Positions 8,385 to 16,930 are shown, counted from the stretch's first letter. The stretch is 64,000 nucleotides of DNA from UBA2965 sp036526135 (GCA_036526135.1 DATCZA010000029.1:1-64000); one strand, 5' to 3'. Numbers and translations are program-made. The notes: generated by a model not told the origin, from the letters alone.

Positions 8385-9638
8385 ATGCGTGTCGTCGTGG
8401 TTATGGCCGCCATGGCCCTGGTTTCGTCCGCCACCGCCGAGGAAGTCACCCTGGAGCAGCTGTGGGCCGTGGTGCAGGCTCAACAGGCCCAGATCGAAGC
8501 GCTGACCGACGCGCTCGAAACCACCCAGGCCCAGCTCGCCAGCACCGAGGAGCAGGTGGAGGTCGCCGAGGAGCAGATCGGCCTCACCGCCGACTACCTC
8601 GCGGAGATCGAGGCGTCCAGCACGCGCGGCAGCCGCACCCAGCTGGGCGGTTACGGCGAGCTTCACTACAACAACGTCGACGCCCGCGATCCGGACGAGA
8701 GTTTCAAGGAGATGGACTTCCATCGCTTCGTGCTGTTCTTCAGTCACGAGTTCACCGACCGGATCCGGTTCCACTCGGAGCTGGAGCTGGAGCATTCACT
8801 GGTCAAGGACACCGCAGACGGCAGCAACGGCGGCGAGGTGGAGCTGGAGCAGGCCTACGTGGAAATGGACCTCAACGAGAACCACTGGACCAGGGCTGGT
8901 CTTTTTCTGCTGCCCGTCGGCATTCTCAACGAGACCCACGAGCCGAACACCTTCTACGGCGTCGAGCGCAACGACGTGGAGAGCATCATCATCCCGTCCA
9001 CCTGGTGGGAGGGGGGCGTGGCGGCCGGGGGGCGCTACGGCAACGGCCTGTCCTGGGAGGCCGGCGTGCACAGCGGCCTGGCCATGCCCACCGACGGCGG
9101 CAATGCGTTTCGCGTGCGCAGCGGCCGCCAGAAAGTGTCCAACGCCAGCGCCGAAAATCTCGCCTACACCCTGCGCCTGAAGTACACCGGGATTCCCGGG
9201 CTCGAGCTGGCCGGCAGCTATCACCATCAGAGCAACCCCAGCCAGATGGACGAAGACGGTCTCGACGGCGGCGACCTGTTCAGCTTTCACGGCATCTGGA
9301 GCCAGGGGCCTTTCACTCTGAAAGGCCTCTGGGCGCGCTGGAACTTCGACGGCGATCTCGTCGAGTCCTCGGGCGCCGATCGGCAGACGGGCTGGTACCT
9401 GGAGCCCAGCGTCCGGCTCGATCTGGCCGGCACCGACTGGGGATTCTACGGCCGCTACGAAGATCTCGAAGGCGGTCGGACCCAGGACAGATTCGATCAG
9501 TGGGAAGTCGGCTTCAATTTCTGGCCCACGGAGAACGTGGTGCTGAAATTCGACTACCGAGATCGCGACCATGACCTGGAGACGGAGCTCGGGCGCGACT
9601 TCAAGGCCATCGACCTGGGCGTCGGCTACCAGTTCTGA
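8385..9638 (+). CDS. Outer-membrane beta-barrel porin, iron-regulated (phosphate-selective porin-like)
   Basis: A 417-residue porin-like protein. A Sec signal peptide (about 1-18, ending SATAEE) is followed by a short coiled coil of Gln/Glu/Ala heptads (about 22-72) and then alternating beta-strands from LGGYGELHYNN to the terminal DLGVGYQF, whose final aromatic residue is the usual BAM recognition signal. Overall organisation resembles OprO/OprP-type barrels with an N-terminal trimerisation coil. Placement between feoB and an FMN-binding/PepSY pair with its own Fur box suggests passage of an iron species or small chelator, which is inference only. Confidence 0.82.
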   Translation: MRVVVVMAAMALVSSATAEEVTLEQLWAVVQAQQAQIEALTDALETTQAQLASTEEQVEVAEEQIGLTADYLAEIEASSTRGSRTQLGGYGELHYNNVDARDPDESFKEMDFHRFVLFFSHEFTDRIRFHSELELEHSLVKDTADGSNGGEVELEQAYVEMDLNENHWTRAGLFLLPVGILNETHEPNTFYGVERNDVESIIIPSTWWEGGVAAGGRYGNGLSWEAGVHSGLAMPTDGGNAFRVRSGRQKVSNASAENLAYTLRLKYTGIPGLELAGSYHHQSNPSQMDEDGLDGGDLFSFHGIWSQGPFTLKGLWARWNFDGDLVESSGADRQTGWYLEPSVRLDLAGTDWGFYGRYEDLEGGRTQDRFDQWEVGFNFWPTENVVLKFDYRDRDHDLETELGRDFKAIDLGVGYQF

Positions 9639-9697
9639 GCAGCCGTCTTACAAGCCCGGAATTGATTTTTGCACCGATCACGGCAAAATCGACCCAT

Positions 9698-10234
9698 ATG
9701 AAAATAAGAATGATTATCGGTTGTGTTCTCACCCTTTTCGGGCCGGCCCTGCTGGCCGGCGCGGCCGTGTATCAGAAACCTGACGAGTTTCTCGCCGAGG
9801 CTTTCGTCGGCGATGCCCCGTCGGCCCAGGCGTTGTGGATCAAAGCAGAGCTCAAGCACGAGCTTTCTCAGGTGCTCGCTCACCCGCCCGGGCTGCGCGT
9901 ACGCTACTGGCAGGCGGGATCCCGGACTGCCTGGATCCTGGATGAGATCGGCAAGGACCTGCCCATCACGGCCGGGATCGTGATCAACGACGGCGCCATC
10001 GAGGACGTACGGGTCCTCGAGTTTCGCGAAAGCCGGGGCTGGGAAATCCGCTATCCGTTCTTCACGCGGCAGTTCCAGAATGCCCGGCTCCAGGGCGATC
10101 GCCTGACCCAGAACATCGACGGTATTACCGGCGCCACCCTCTCCGTCCGGGCCATGAAGCGTATGGCCACGGCCGCGCTTCTGCTTCATGAGCATTCCAG
10201 CGCCAGCAGCACCACGCTCGCCAAGGCACCCTAG
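9698..10234 (+). CDS. Exported FMN-binding domain protein
   Basis: A 178-residue protein with an N-terminal hydrophobic signal/anchor (MKIRMIIGCVLTLFGPALLA) and a C-terminal FMN_bind domain ending in DGITGATLS (141-149). In this family ApbE attaches FMN covalently to the threonine of the D-x-x-(S/T)-G-A-T-x-(S/T) motif, here Thr147. It would therefore carry electrons in the periplasm. The ATG at 9698 is preferred because the in-frame ATG at 9662 would place charged residues before the signal; ATG 9710 is also possible. The last 47 bp overlap the next gene. A strong Fur box covers its first codons. Confidence 0.82.
   Translation: MKIRMIIGCVLTLFGPALLAGAAVYQKPDEFLAEAFVGDAPSAQALWIKAELKHELSQVLAHPPGLRVRYWQAGSRTAWILDEIGKDLPITAGIVINDGAIEDVRVLEFRESRGWEIRYPFFTRQFQNARLQGDRLTQNIDGITGATLSVRAMKRMATAALLLHEHSSASSTTLAKAP
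9700..9718 (+). promoter_or_regulatory. Fur box overlapping the start of the FMN-binding gene
   Basis: GAAAATAAGAATGATTATC matches the 19-bp Fur consensus at 15 of 19 positions, the best match in the window. It overlaps codons 1-7 of the FMN-binding gene, so repression would work by blocking a promoter just upstream or elongation, or the real start lies further downstream. Confidence 0.75.
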
Positions 10235-10928
10235 ACGGGTCAATCAATGGCACAGAACCGCGGGCATCTGCGCGGTGCTCGTGCTCGTCTACCTGCTCGC
10301 TACCGGGGTGCCGCTTCAATACGCCGCAGAGCTGGACCTCGGGCAACGTCACGTTGCCAGCGAGTGGGTGCTCGATTGGTACGGGCTACAGGCGCCCGAT
10401 GAGGCAACACGCAGCGGCCCGGCCGTGATGCTCGGCGGAACCCTGTTCCTGGACGGAAACGAGCAGGCTGGGCTCGAACGCCTGGTGGGCGCGATACCGG
10501 CGGGCGGGATTCTGGCCGTGGCGAGTTCAGACGAGGTCTGGCTTTTCCACCCCGGGGTACCCGACCCGGAAAGAACGGCATTCCGGCCCAACATTAGGCG
10601 CATCGGCAGCCTGGACGGTCAGATCTACCTCGACACCACCGAGGGTCTGCTGGCAGCAGACGGTCTGCTGATGAACTGGACCCCGACGAACGCGCCCGCC
10701 GGCGCCATCGAGTGGGGACGCGTGACGCCCCTGAGCGCTGGGGAGGCAGCGGCCTACCGGCAGCGATTCCGGGGCAGGATGCTGACCGCGGAGCGCTGGC
10801 TGCAGGACCTGCACAGCGGGCGGTTCTTCGGCACGCCGGGCGTGATCATCGTTGACGTGGCGTCGCTGCTGATGCTGATCCTGGCAGGAACCGGGATCGT
10901 GCTGTGGTGGCGTTCGAGACGCGGCTGA
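10188..10928 (+). CDS. PepSY-associated transmembrane protein
   Basis: A 246-residue inner-membrane protein with one helix near the N-terminus (about 26-45, after NQWHRTAG), a periplasmic segment of about 165 residues and a C-terminal helix (about 218-240) following LQDLHSGRFFG and ending WWRSRRG. The W-H-R-x-x-G and D-L-H-S/T-G-x-x-x-G motifs with their histidines at the membrane edges are typical of PepSY-TM proteins, where paired His residues can bind haem. The preceding gene supplies a flavin carrier, so the two probably pass electrons across the inner membrane; a role in ferric reduction is inferred from the Fur sites and FeoAB. The start overlaps the previous gene. Confidence 0.8.
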   Translation: MSIPAPAAPRSPRHPRRVNQWHRTAGICAVLVLVYLLATGVPLQYAAELDLGQRHVASEWVLDWYGLQAPDEATRSGPAVMLGGTLFLDGNEQAGLERLVGAIPAGGILAVASSDEVWLFHPGVPDPERTAFRPNIRRIGSLDGQIYLDTTEGLLAADGLLMNWTPTNAPAGAIEWGRVTPLSAGEAAAYRQRFRGRMLTAERWLQDLHSGRFFGTPGVIIVDVASLLMLILAGTGIVLWWRSRRG

Positions 10929-10952
10929 GAGCCGTGCCGGACCGGCCGACGG

Positions 10953-11771
10953 TCACTCGACGTCGAGCAACTCCCTGTACTGGCGCATGTGCCTGAGCGC
11001 AGACACCTCGTCACCCTGCATCTGGTAGATGCGGGAGAGGTTGAAATGCGCATCCGGCACGCCGGGCGCACGCCGGTAGTACTCGGCCGCCTTATCCATG
11101 TCGTCGAGCTCGTCGTAAACGGTTCCGAGGTTGTAGTAGGCGAGCTGATGATTCGAGACCGCGACGAGGGCAAGCTCGTAGTGTCGCTTGGCGAACTTGA
11201 GATTGCCCTTGAGCTGCATGAGCCGCCCGAGGTTCACGTGGGCGTCGGCGTTCTTGGGATTGAGCTCAATGGCCCGGGAGTATGCGTCTGGAGCGCGGTC
11301 CGGATCGACCTCCTCGAGGTCGAGGCCCAGGTTGTACCACTCGTCGCTGTCCAGACCGTCGCTTTCGCGCAGGACGATGAGGTTGCGCTGGGCCAGGGTC
11401 GCCACGTTGTCCGCCAGCTCCCGCACGGTGAAGTCCAGCTGCCCCTGCCCCGTTTCCACGTCCCAGACCTGGTTGTCTTCCCGGACCACCACGTTGTTGC
11501 CATCGGCGAAGATGCGCACCGCTGCCAGCGATTTGACCTGGCTGAGCTCCGACTGCAGCTTCAGCAGTACCCGGTAGGCCTTGCGCGAGGAAACGTCCGC
11601 GTCGAGCAGACCCTTGGCGCTGCGGAGAAGCACGACGTCCTGGAAATTGAAGCGGTACTCGCCGCGGTCTCCACGAGCCGGCCGCAGGAGGCTGCGCCGA
11701 ACGTAGTGACGGACCTGATCGGGCTTAAGCCCGATGAGATCAGAGACTTCCCGAGTGGTATACCCGCCCAT
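10953..11771 (-). CDS. MerR-type DNA-binding protein fused to TPR repeats
   Basis: A 272-residue protein with an N-terminal MerR-like winged helix (about 5-60: YTTREVSDLIGLKPDQVRHY, DVVLLRSAKGLL) and a C-terminal set of tetratricopeptide repeats (about 150-265: DAYSRAIELNPKNADAHVNL, AYYNLGTVYDELDDMDKAAE, AHFNLSRIYQMQGDE). The middle portion (about 70-140) has no recognised motif. It may be a transcription factor whose activity is set by a protein partner bound to the TPRs, or a factor using the helix for another purpose. A good promoter lies about 100 bp upstream. Confidence 0.85.
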   Translation of the reverse strand: MGGYTTREVSDLIGLKPDQVRHYVRRSLLRPARGDRGEYRFNFQDVVLLRSAKGLLDADVSSRKAYRVLLKLQSELSQVKSLAAVRIFADGNNVVVREDNQVWDVETGQGQLDFTVRELADNVATLAQRNLIVLRESDGLDSDEWYNLGLDLEEVDPDRAPDAYSRAIELNPKNADAHVNLGRLMQLKGNLKFAKRHYELALVAVSNHQLAYYNLGTVYDELDDMDKAAEYYRRAPGVPDAHFNLSRIYQMQGDEVSALRHMRQYRELLDVE

Positions 11772-11868
11772 CAGATTGGCAGATGCGGTTCCTTCATTGG
11801 TGCCTGACCGAGGTGTCTAGCCACGGCTTCCCGCCTCTTCGAGACCGCCGGCGGCAGGGAACGCCGGC

Positions 11869-11897
11869 ACTATAGCGTAGGGGTGGTGAGCCCTCAA
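11869..11897 (-). promoter_or_regulatory. Sigma-70-type promoter for the MerR-TPR gene
   Basis: Read on the minus strand, TTGAGG and TATAGT are separated by exactly 17 bases, giving 4/6 and 5/6 matches to the -35 and -10 consensus. Transcription would begin near 11863, about 90 bases before the ATG of the MerR-TPR gene. Confidence 0.6.
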
Positions 11898-11992
11898 CAC
11901 GGGCCGGGCAAAGTCCCCGGGCGGAGGCCCGGGTGGAGGCGCGTCTGCGAGCCCTGCTGCGAGCCGGGCCGGAAGCCCGCCACAAGGCCCAC

Positions 11993-12841
11993 CTAGAGAT
12001 TGGCGGCGATTCGTTCCAGGACAGCAGCACAGTCTTCGTCGACCTTGAACTCGAGCCATGCATCCGCCCGGGTTCGCCCCCGGTTCACCGCGGCCACCGG
12101 CTTTCCCAGGTCCACCGCGCGACGCACGAAACGGAAGCTCGAAAAGACCATCAGGGACGAGCCCACGACGAGAACGGCATCTGCCTGGGCAACGCCCGCG
12201 TAGCACGCATCCACCCGGTCGCGGGGCACGGAGTCTCCGTAGAACACCACGTCCGGCTTGAGCAAGCCGCCGCAGTCTGCACAGCGTGGCACTTCGAAGG
12301 CGGAGAGATCGTCGATGACGAGGTCCGCATCGCCGTCGGGCGCAAGGCTGGCACTGGCATCGAGGACGAACCCGTTGCGGGCTTCCAGCCATCGCTGCAC
12401 CTCCTCGCGCTCGCGGCTCACCCCGCATTCGAGGCAGACGACCCGCCGCAGGCTGCCGTGCAGCTCGATGACGTCGTCATGTCCCGCCCGCTGGTGCAGC
12501 CCGTCGACGTTCTGGGTGATCAGTCCCCGCACGACGCCGCGCCTTTCCAGGTCTGCCAGCGCCTGGTGAGCGGCGTTGGGTGCGGCATCGCGAAACGCCC
12601 GCCAGCCGTGCATGCTCCGGGCCCAGTAGCGCCGACGCGCTGCCTCGCTGGCAACGAAGTCACGCATCTGAACCGGCTCGGCACGCAGCCATTCTCCCGC
12701 CTCGTCCCGATAGGCCCCGATTCCCGACGGCGTGCTGCAACCCGCGCCGGTAATGACCAGCAGATGCCGATGACGGGCGAGGAATGCTTCCAGCCGGGCT
12801 TCGTCGACGCCGGCCGGGCTGGCTTGCCGGCTCACCGGCAC
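11993..12841 (-). CDS. Sir2-family NAD-dependent protein deacylase, SIRT4-like
   Basis: Sirtuin of 282 residues that removes acyl groups from lysines using NAD+. The NAD site GAGCSTPSGIGAYRD, the catalytic region TQNVDGLHQRAG with His in ELHGSL, the zinc cysteines CLEC and CADC, and VVGSSLMVFSSFRF are all present. GAGCSTPSGIGAYRDEAGEW (Cys-Ser in place of Ala-Gly-x-Ser) and the wide spacing between the two zinc pairs point to the SIRT4-like class II branch, whose members often have weak deacetylase activity and prefer other acyl groups. The start overlaps the 3' end of the serine hydrolase by 10 bp, so they are probably one operon. Confidence 0.93.
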   Translation of the reverse strand: MPVSRQASPAGVDEARLEAFLARHRHLLVITGAGCSTPSGIGAYRDEAGEWLRAEPVQMRDFVASEAARRRYWARSMHGWRAFRDAAPNAAHQALADLERRGVVRGLITQNVDGLHQRAGHDDVIELHGSLRRVVCLECGVSREREEVQRWLEARNGFVLDASASLAPDGDADLVIDDLSAFEVPRCADCGGLLKPDVVFYGDSVPRDRVDACYAGVAQADAVLVVGSSLMVFSSFRFVRRAVDLGKPVAAVNRGRTRADAWLEFKVDEDCAAVLERIAANL

Positions 12842-14025
12842 CGATCGGCGGCGCGAATCGCGGCGCGCGCAACCAGCGGCATGTAGCGGCCGCCCATTGG
12901 GGTACCCGCTCCGCTGTTCAGGATGAGCGCCACCGCAAGCTCCCGGCTCGGATCGCAGAACGCTCCGCTCCCGCCATACCCGTAATGTCCGAACGCGTGG
13001 GGCGCGCTGACCCCGAACGCGAATGCCCGGTGATAGCCCATGCGCCAGTGCATGGGGATGAAGAGCACGCGATCACGGGTACGGCTGCGGACCTCGGTGA
13101 TCTCGCGGACCCTCCCCTCGGACAGGACCCTGACCCCGTCCAGCTCGCCGCCCTGGGCGATCATGGCATACATGCGCGCAAGCGAGCGGGCCGTGAACTG
13201 ACCGTTTACCGCCGGGATGATGGCCTGCGCCGTCTCGTCGGCGTTCCAGTCGAAGTCTTCGGAAAAAACGTCCATGGCCGCGCTGAATTCCGCCAACTCC
13301 ACCCCCAGCTGCCCCAACGCCGCGTCGACCCATTCCAGCAGGGTTTCCTGCCACGGCTCGGTGGCTCTAGGCGGCCGGACGCGCCCGTGGATCAGCTCGG
13401 CACGCCGGTGGAGCTCGTTGTGGGGCATGCCGATGAACATGCCGTCGAGGCCCAGGGGGTCGACCAGCTCGTCCTGAAGAACCGCCTGCAGGGGACGCCC
13501 GGCCACCGCCTCGATGACGCCGCCGATGAGCCAGCCGTAGGTAAGCGCGTGATAACCGTGGGAGCTGCCAGGCTCGTGGGCGGGCTCGGCGTCGGCAATG
13601 ACCCTTTTCATGTGCCCCCAGTCCAGCATCTCCTGAGGCCGCCGAATCATGTCCGCCACGCGGTAGAGCCCGGCCTCGTGGCAGAGCGCCTGGCGGATGG
13701 TGATGTTCTCCTTGTTGCGGGCGCCGAACTCGGGCCAATGGTGCGCAATGGGGTCGTCGTATCCCGCCTTTCCGTGATCCACCAGGATGTGCAGCAGCGT
13801 GGCGATGACCCCCTTGGTCGTGGAGAACGAAGGCGCAGTCGTATCGTGTTCCCAGGGATTACCGTGATGATCGCGGATGCCCCCCCAGACGTCGACAACG
13901 CAGCGCCCTCGATGATAGACACACACCGCCGAGCCCCCATCGCGCCCTCTGGGTATCTGCCGGATGAGGGCGGCGGCAACGTCCGCGAAGTCGGGATGAA
14001 CAGCGCCGTCGAGCATGGCCGCCAT
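12832..14025 (-). CDS. Serine hydrolase, beta-lactamase/class C esterase family
   Basis: A 397-residue beta-lactamase-fold esterase. The nucleophile S-x-x-K is seen in PSFSTTKGV, the Tyr of the YxN-like motif in HALTYGWLIGGV, and HAFGHYGYGGSGAF near the C-terminus takes the place of the KTG box, as in EstB-type esterases and eukaryotic LACTB-like proteins. No signal peptide is evident. The frame continues upstream to 14073, but the segment before MAAMLDG is Pro-rich and unlike the family, so 14025 is chosen. Likely hydrolyses an ester or lactone rather than a beta-lactam. Confidence 0.87.
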   Translation of the reverse strand: MAAMLDGAVHPDFADVAAALIRQIPRGRDGGSAVCVYHRGRCVVDVWGGIRDHHGNPWEHDTTAPSFSTTKGVIATLLHILVDHGKAGYDDPIAHHWPEFGARNKENITIRQALCHEAGLYRVADMIRRPQEMLDWGHMKRVIADAEPAHEPGSSHGYHALTYGWLIGGVIEAVAGRPLQAVLQDELVDPLGLDGMFIGMPHNELHRRAELIHGRVRPPRATEPWQETLLEWVDAALGQLGVELAEFSAAMDVFSEDFDWNADETAQAIIPAVNGQFTARSLARMYAMIAQGGELDGVRVLSEGRVREITEVRSRTRDRVLFIPMHWRMGYHRAFAFGVSAPHAFGHYGYGGSGAFCDPSRELAVALILNSGAGTPMGGRYMPLVARAAIRAADRCR

Positions 14026-14166
14026 CAGAGTCCTGGGATTAGGGGGCGGACATTTTATGGAACCCGCAAGCAATGCGCACCAGCATCGAGAAGGCTGCCA
14101 TCACAAGCGCCATGTCCCGTAGAATGACCCGCGGGCAAACCTGGCGGCGCGCGATCGAATTCGAGC

Positions 14167-15612
14167 ATGAGCATCAAGTGGCAAGAGTACTCGGCCGAAG
14201 GGCTGTGGGACGAGCTGATCACGGCCGGCGGCCGCGCCCGGCCGGGTGCCGGCAGCCTCTGCCGAATGCTTGCCAAGCTGAGCGACGAAGAGCTCAACGC
14301 CCGCAAGGCGGCAGCGGAGCTGGCCATCAGATCCATGGGGATCACTTTCACCGTCTATACCGGAGAGGGAAGCGGTTCCATCGATCGTGAGTGGCCGTTC
14401 GACATCATCCCCCGCCTGCTCCTGAAGAAGGAGTGGGACCAGATCTCGGCAGGGTTGACTCAGCGCGTCAAGGCCCTGAACTGCTTCATCGACGACGTCT
14501 ACCACGACCAGCGCGTGTTCGCCGACGGCGTGCTTCCTCGAGAATACATCGAGAAGTCCCGGGAATTTCGAGGGGAATGCGTCGGCATCGAGCCCCCGCA
14601 CCGCATATGGTCACACGTCTGCGGCTCCGATCTGGTCCGCGACTCGGACGGCCGCGTCTACGTGCTCGAGGACAACCTCCGTGTGCCTTCCGGCGTTTCC
14701 TACATGCTGGAAAACCGGGAAGTCATGAAGCGCGTCTTTCCGGAGCTTTTCGAAGACTACGTGATCCACCCCGTGGACGACTATCCAGCCAGGCTCGCGA
14801 GCTGTCTGCGCACGCTTACCTCGGTGAAATCCCCGCAGATCGCCGTGCTCACGCCCGGCATCTACAACTCGGCCTACTTCGAGCACGCCTACCTCGCCAA
14901 CGCCATGGCCGCGCAGCTCGTGGAGGGCTCCGACCTCGTCGTCGGCAAGGACGACTACGTGTACATGAAGACCATCGACGGCCTGGTCCGCGTCGACGTC
15001 ATCTACCGTCGCATCGACGATCTCTTTCTGGATCCGGACGTCTTCAAACCGGATTCCATGCTCGGCGTCCCCGGCATCGTGCGCGCCTGGCGCGCGGGCA
15101 ACGTGGCGCTTGCCAACGCGCCCGGCTGCGGCGTGGCAGACGACAAGGTGATCTACACCTACGTCCCCGACCTCGTCCGCTACTACCTGGCCGAGGAGCC
15201 TTTGCTGCCCAACGTGCCTTCCTACCGGTGCGTGGACAAGGAGCAGCGTGACTACGTGCTCGACAATCTGGACGAGCTGGTGGTGAAGCCCGCCAACGAG
15301 TCCGGAGGCTACGGCATGCTGATCGGGCCCAAGGCGTCACGGGCGGAGCGGAACCGGTTCGCCAGGCTTATTCGCGCGAACCCGCGCAACTACATGGCCC
15401 AGCCCATGCTCAAGCTCTCCACCGCGCCCACGCTGGTCGACGAGCACGCCGAACCCCGGCATCTGGACTTGAGACCCTTCATTCTCTCCGGCGCCAGCAG
15501 CTACGTGACCATGGGCGGATTGACCCGGGTCGCGCTGCGCAAGGGCTCGACCGTGGTCAACTCGTCTCAGGGCGGCGGCAGTAAAGACACCTGGGTGGTG
15601 GACCTGGAATGA
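14167..15612 (+). CDS. Circularly permuted ATP-grasp protein
   Basis: A 481-residue member of the circularly permuted ATP-grasp type 2 family, predicted to form an amide or ester linkage using ATP. Family segments are LLKKEWDQISAGLTQRVKAL, FRGECVGIEPP, VYVLEDNLRVPSGVSYMLEN, AVLTPGIYNSAYFEH, LVVGKDDYVYMKTIDG, VVKPANESGGYGM and the C-terminal SSQGGGSKDTWVVD. Its stop overlaps the alpha-E gene start (ATGA). In many genomes this pair occurs with a transglutaminase and a proteasome-like peptidase in a proposed peptide-ligation system; neither is found here. The substrate is unknown. Confidence 0.93.
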   Translation: MSIKWQEYSAEGLWDELITAGGRARPGAGSLCRMLAKLSDEELNARKAAAELAIRSMGITFTVYTGEGSGSIDREWPFDIIPRLLLKKEWDQISAGLTQRVKALNCFIDDVYHDQRVFADGVLPREYIEKSREFRGECVGIEPPHRIWSHVCGSDLVRDSDGRVYVLEDNLRVPSGVSYMLENREVMKRVFPELFEDYVIHPVDDYPARLASCLRTLTSVKSPQIAVLTPGIYNSAYFEHAYLANAMAAQLVEGSDLVVGKDDYVYMKTIDGLVRVDVIYRRIDDLFLDPDVFKPDSMLGVPGIVRAWRAGNVALANAPGCGVADDKVIYTYVPDLVRYYLAEEPLLPNVPSYRCVDKEQRDYVLDNLDELVVKPANESGGYGMLIGPKASRAERNRFARLIRANPRNYMAQPMLKLSTAPTLVDEHAEPRHLDLRPFILSGASSYVTMGGLTRVALRKGSTVVNSSQGGGSKDTWVVDLE

Positions 15613-16613
15613 GCGGCCATACGCTGTCGAGCACGGCAAAGCGCACCTACTGGCTGGGACGCTACCTGGAGCGCACCGAGAGCACCGCAAGGCTGATTGC
15701 GGAGAATGGCAACCTGATGATCGATCTGCCCGCACGGCTCCCCCACAGCTGGTCGCCGCTGATCAGCATCACCGGAAGCGGAGCGACGTTTGCCACGCTC
15801 TACGAAGAGCCCACGGAGCGCAACGTCACCCGCTTCCTGATCGGCGACCTGCGCAATCACGGCAGCATCCTGTCATCGCTGGGCTGGGCCAGGGAAAACG
15901 TGAGGACCCTGCGCGGGATCATCCCGCGGCAGGCCGTGGAGTACATCATCGAGCTGCATCTGTACGCGCGCGACCACTTGAGCGGCGCCCTGTCACGCTC
16001 CCGTCGAGCCGAAGGGCTAACCGTGGTCCCCGCGCTGATCCAGCAGATCGAAGGCTTCATGTCCGCGAACATGCTGCACGATGCCCACTGGAATTTCTGG
16101 CGGCTCGGCAACTTCGTGGAGCGAGCCGACATGACCACCCGCATCATCGACGTGGGCACCGACAACCCTTTGCAGACCGCGGACGCGCCGGGGCCGTTCA
16201 CCGACCTGCAATGGCGCAGCGTGCTGCGCTCTCTGAACGCCACGCAAAGCTACCTGACCGTACGCCAGGAGCCCATCCATCAGAGCGCCGTGGTCGGATT
16301 TCTCATCGGCAATCGCTCGCTGCCGCGGTCCCTGACCTACTCGCTGGAGAGCCTGCGCAACGGTCTGCGCACGCTGCCTCGCAGCGACCGCGCCCTGAGG
16401 GCCGTCAACAGGCTGCGCAGGTTCCTGCAGAGCAGCGAGATCGAGAACCTCGAGGGCCCTGAACTTCACCAGTTTCTGGACGGCTGCCAGGTACAGCTGG
16501 CAGAGATACACCAGCAGATCGACCGGACCTACTTCGAGTTCCATCCACGGCGCATACCCCAACGGGCGGATCGTTCCGCAGACACTCAACCAACCAGGAG
16601 CGACAGCACATGA
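15609..16613 (+). CDS. Alpha-E domain protein
   Basis: An all-helical protein of 334 residues of the alpha-E family, which almost always accompanies the circularly permuted ATP-grasp protein. The opening STAKRTYWLGRYLERTESTARL and the middle NFWRLGNFVERADMTTRIIDV are the conserved blocks. It overlaps its partner by 4 bp at the 5' end and the following GST fragment by 4 bp at the 3' end. The function is unknown; a role in handling the peptide or substrate ligated by the ATP-grasp partner has been suggested from co-occurrence. Confidence 0.92.
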   Translation: MSGHTLSSTAKRTYWLGRYLERTESTARLIAENGNLMIDLPARLPHSWSPLISITGSGATFATLYEEPTERNVTRFLIGDLRNHGSILSSLGWARENVRTLRGIIPRQAVEYIIELHLYARDHLSGALSRSRRAEGLTVVPALIQQIEGFMSANMLHDAHWNFWRLGNFVERADMTTRIIDVGTDNPLQTADAPGPFTDLQWRSVLRSLNATQSYLTVRQEPIHQSAVVGFLIGNRSLPRSLTYSLESLRNGLRTLPRSDRALRAVNRLRRFLQSSEIENLEGPELHQFLDGCQVQLAEIHQQIDRTYFEFHPRRIPQRADRSADTQPTRSDST

Positions 16614-16921
16614 TCAGGCTCTACGGCATGGGACGCAGCAACTATTTCAGCATCGCCAAGGCGTGTCTGGTGGAGAGGGGCATGGCGTTCGAGAAAGTCG
16701 CCACTCAGCCGTCTGCGGAGAACGCCTACCTCGCCAAGAGCCCCATGGGCAAGATCCCCTGCATCGAGACGGAACGGGGCTTCCTTTCCGAGGCATACGC
16801 CATCGTCGAAAGAATCTTCGGCAAGGATCTGCTCGACTCGATACCGCGGGCCCGTGACCTGCTGGCGCTCGTTGGCCAGCAACCCAGCATTCAGCGCGTA
16901 GAGGCCGAGAAAGCGGGCTGA
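16610..16921 (+). pseudogene. Glutathione S-transferase with internal deletion
   Basis: A 103-residue open frame made of the N-terminal thioredoxin-like half of a GST (MIRLYGMGRSNYFSIAKA to ETERGFLSEAYAIVE) joined directly to the last helix of the same family (RIFGKDLLDSIPRA to QQPSIQRVEAEKAG). Full-length relatives are about 220 residues, so roughly 115-120 residues holding most of the helical substrate domain are gone, in frame. The start overlaps the alpha-E stop (ATGA), so it is still translated with that operon. It could be a decayed gene or a stable minimal protein; activity as a normal GST is unlikely. Confidence 0.75.
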
Positions 16922-16930
16922 GCGACGACG

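Noticed and set aside
11898..11992. GC-rich stretch with a CCCGGGC-GGAG-GCCCGGG hairpin downstream of the sirtuin gene
   Set aside because: Considered as a structured RNA or terminator; the T-run is missing and no known RNA family could be recognised.
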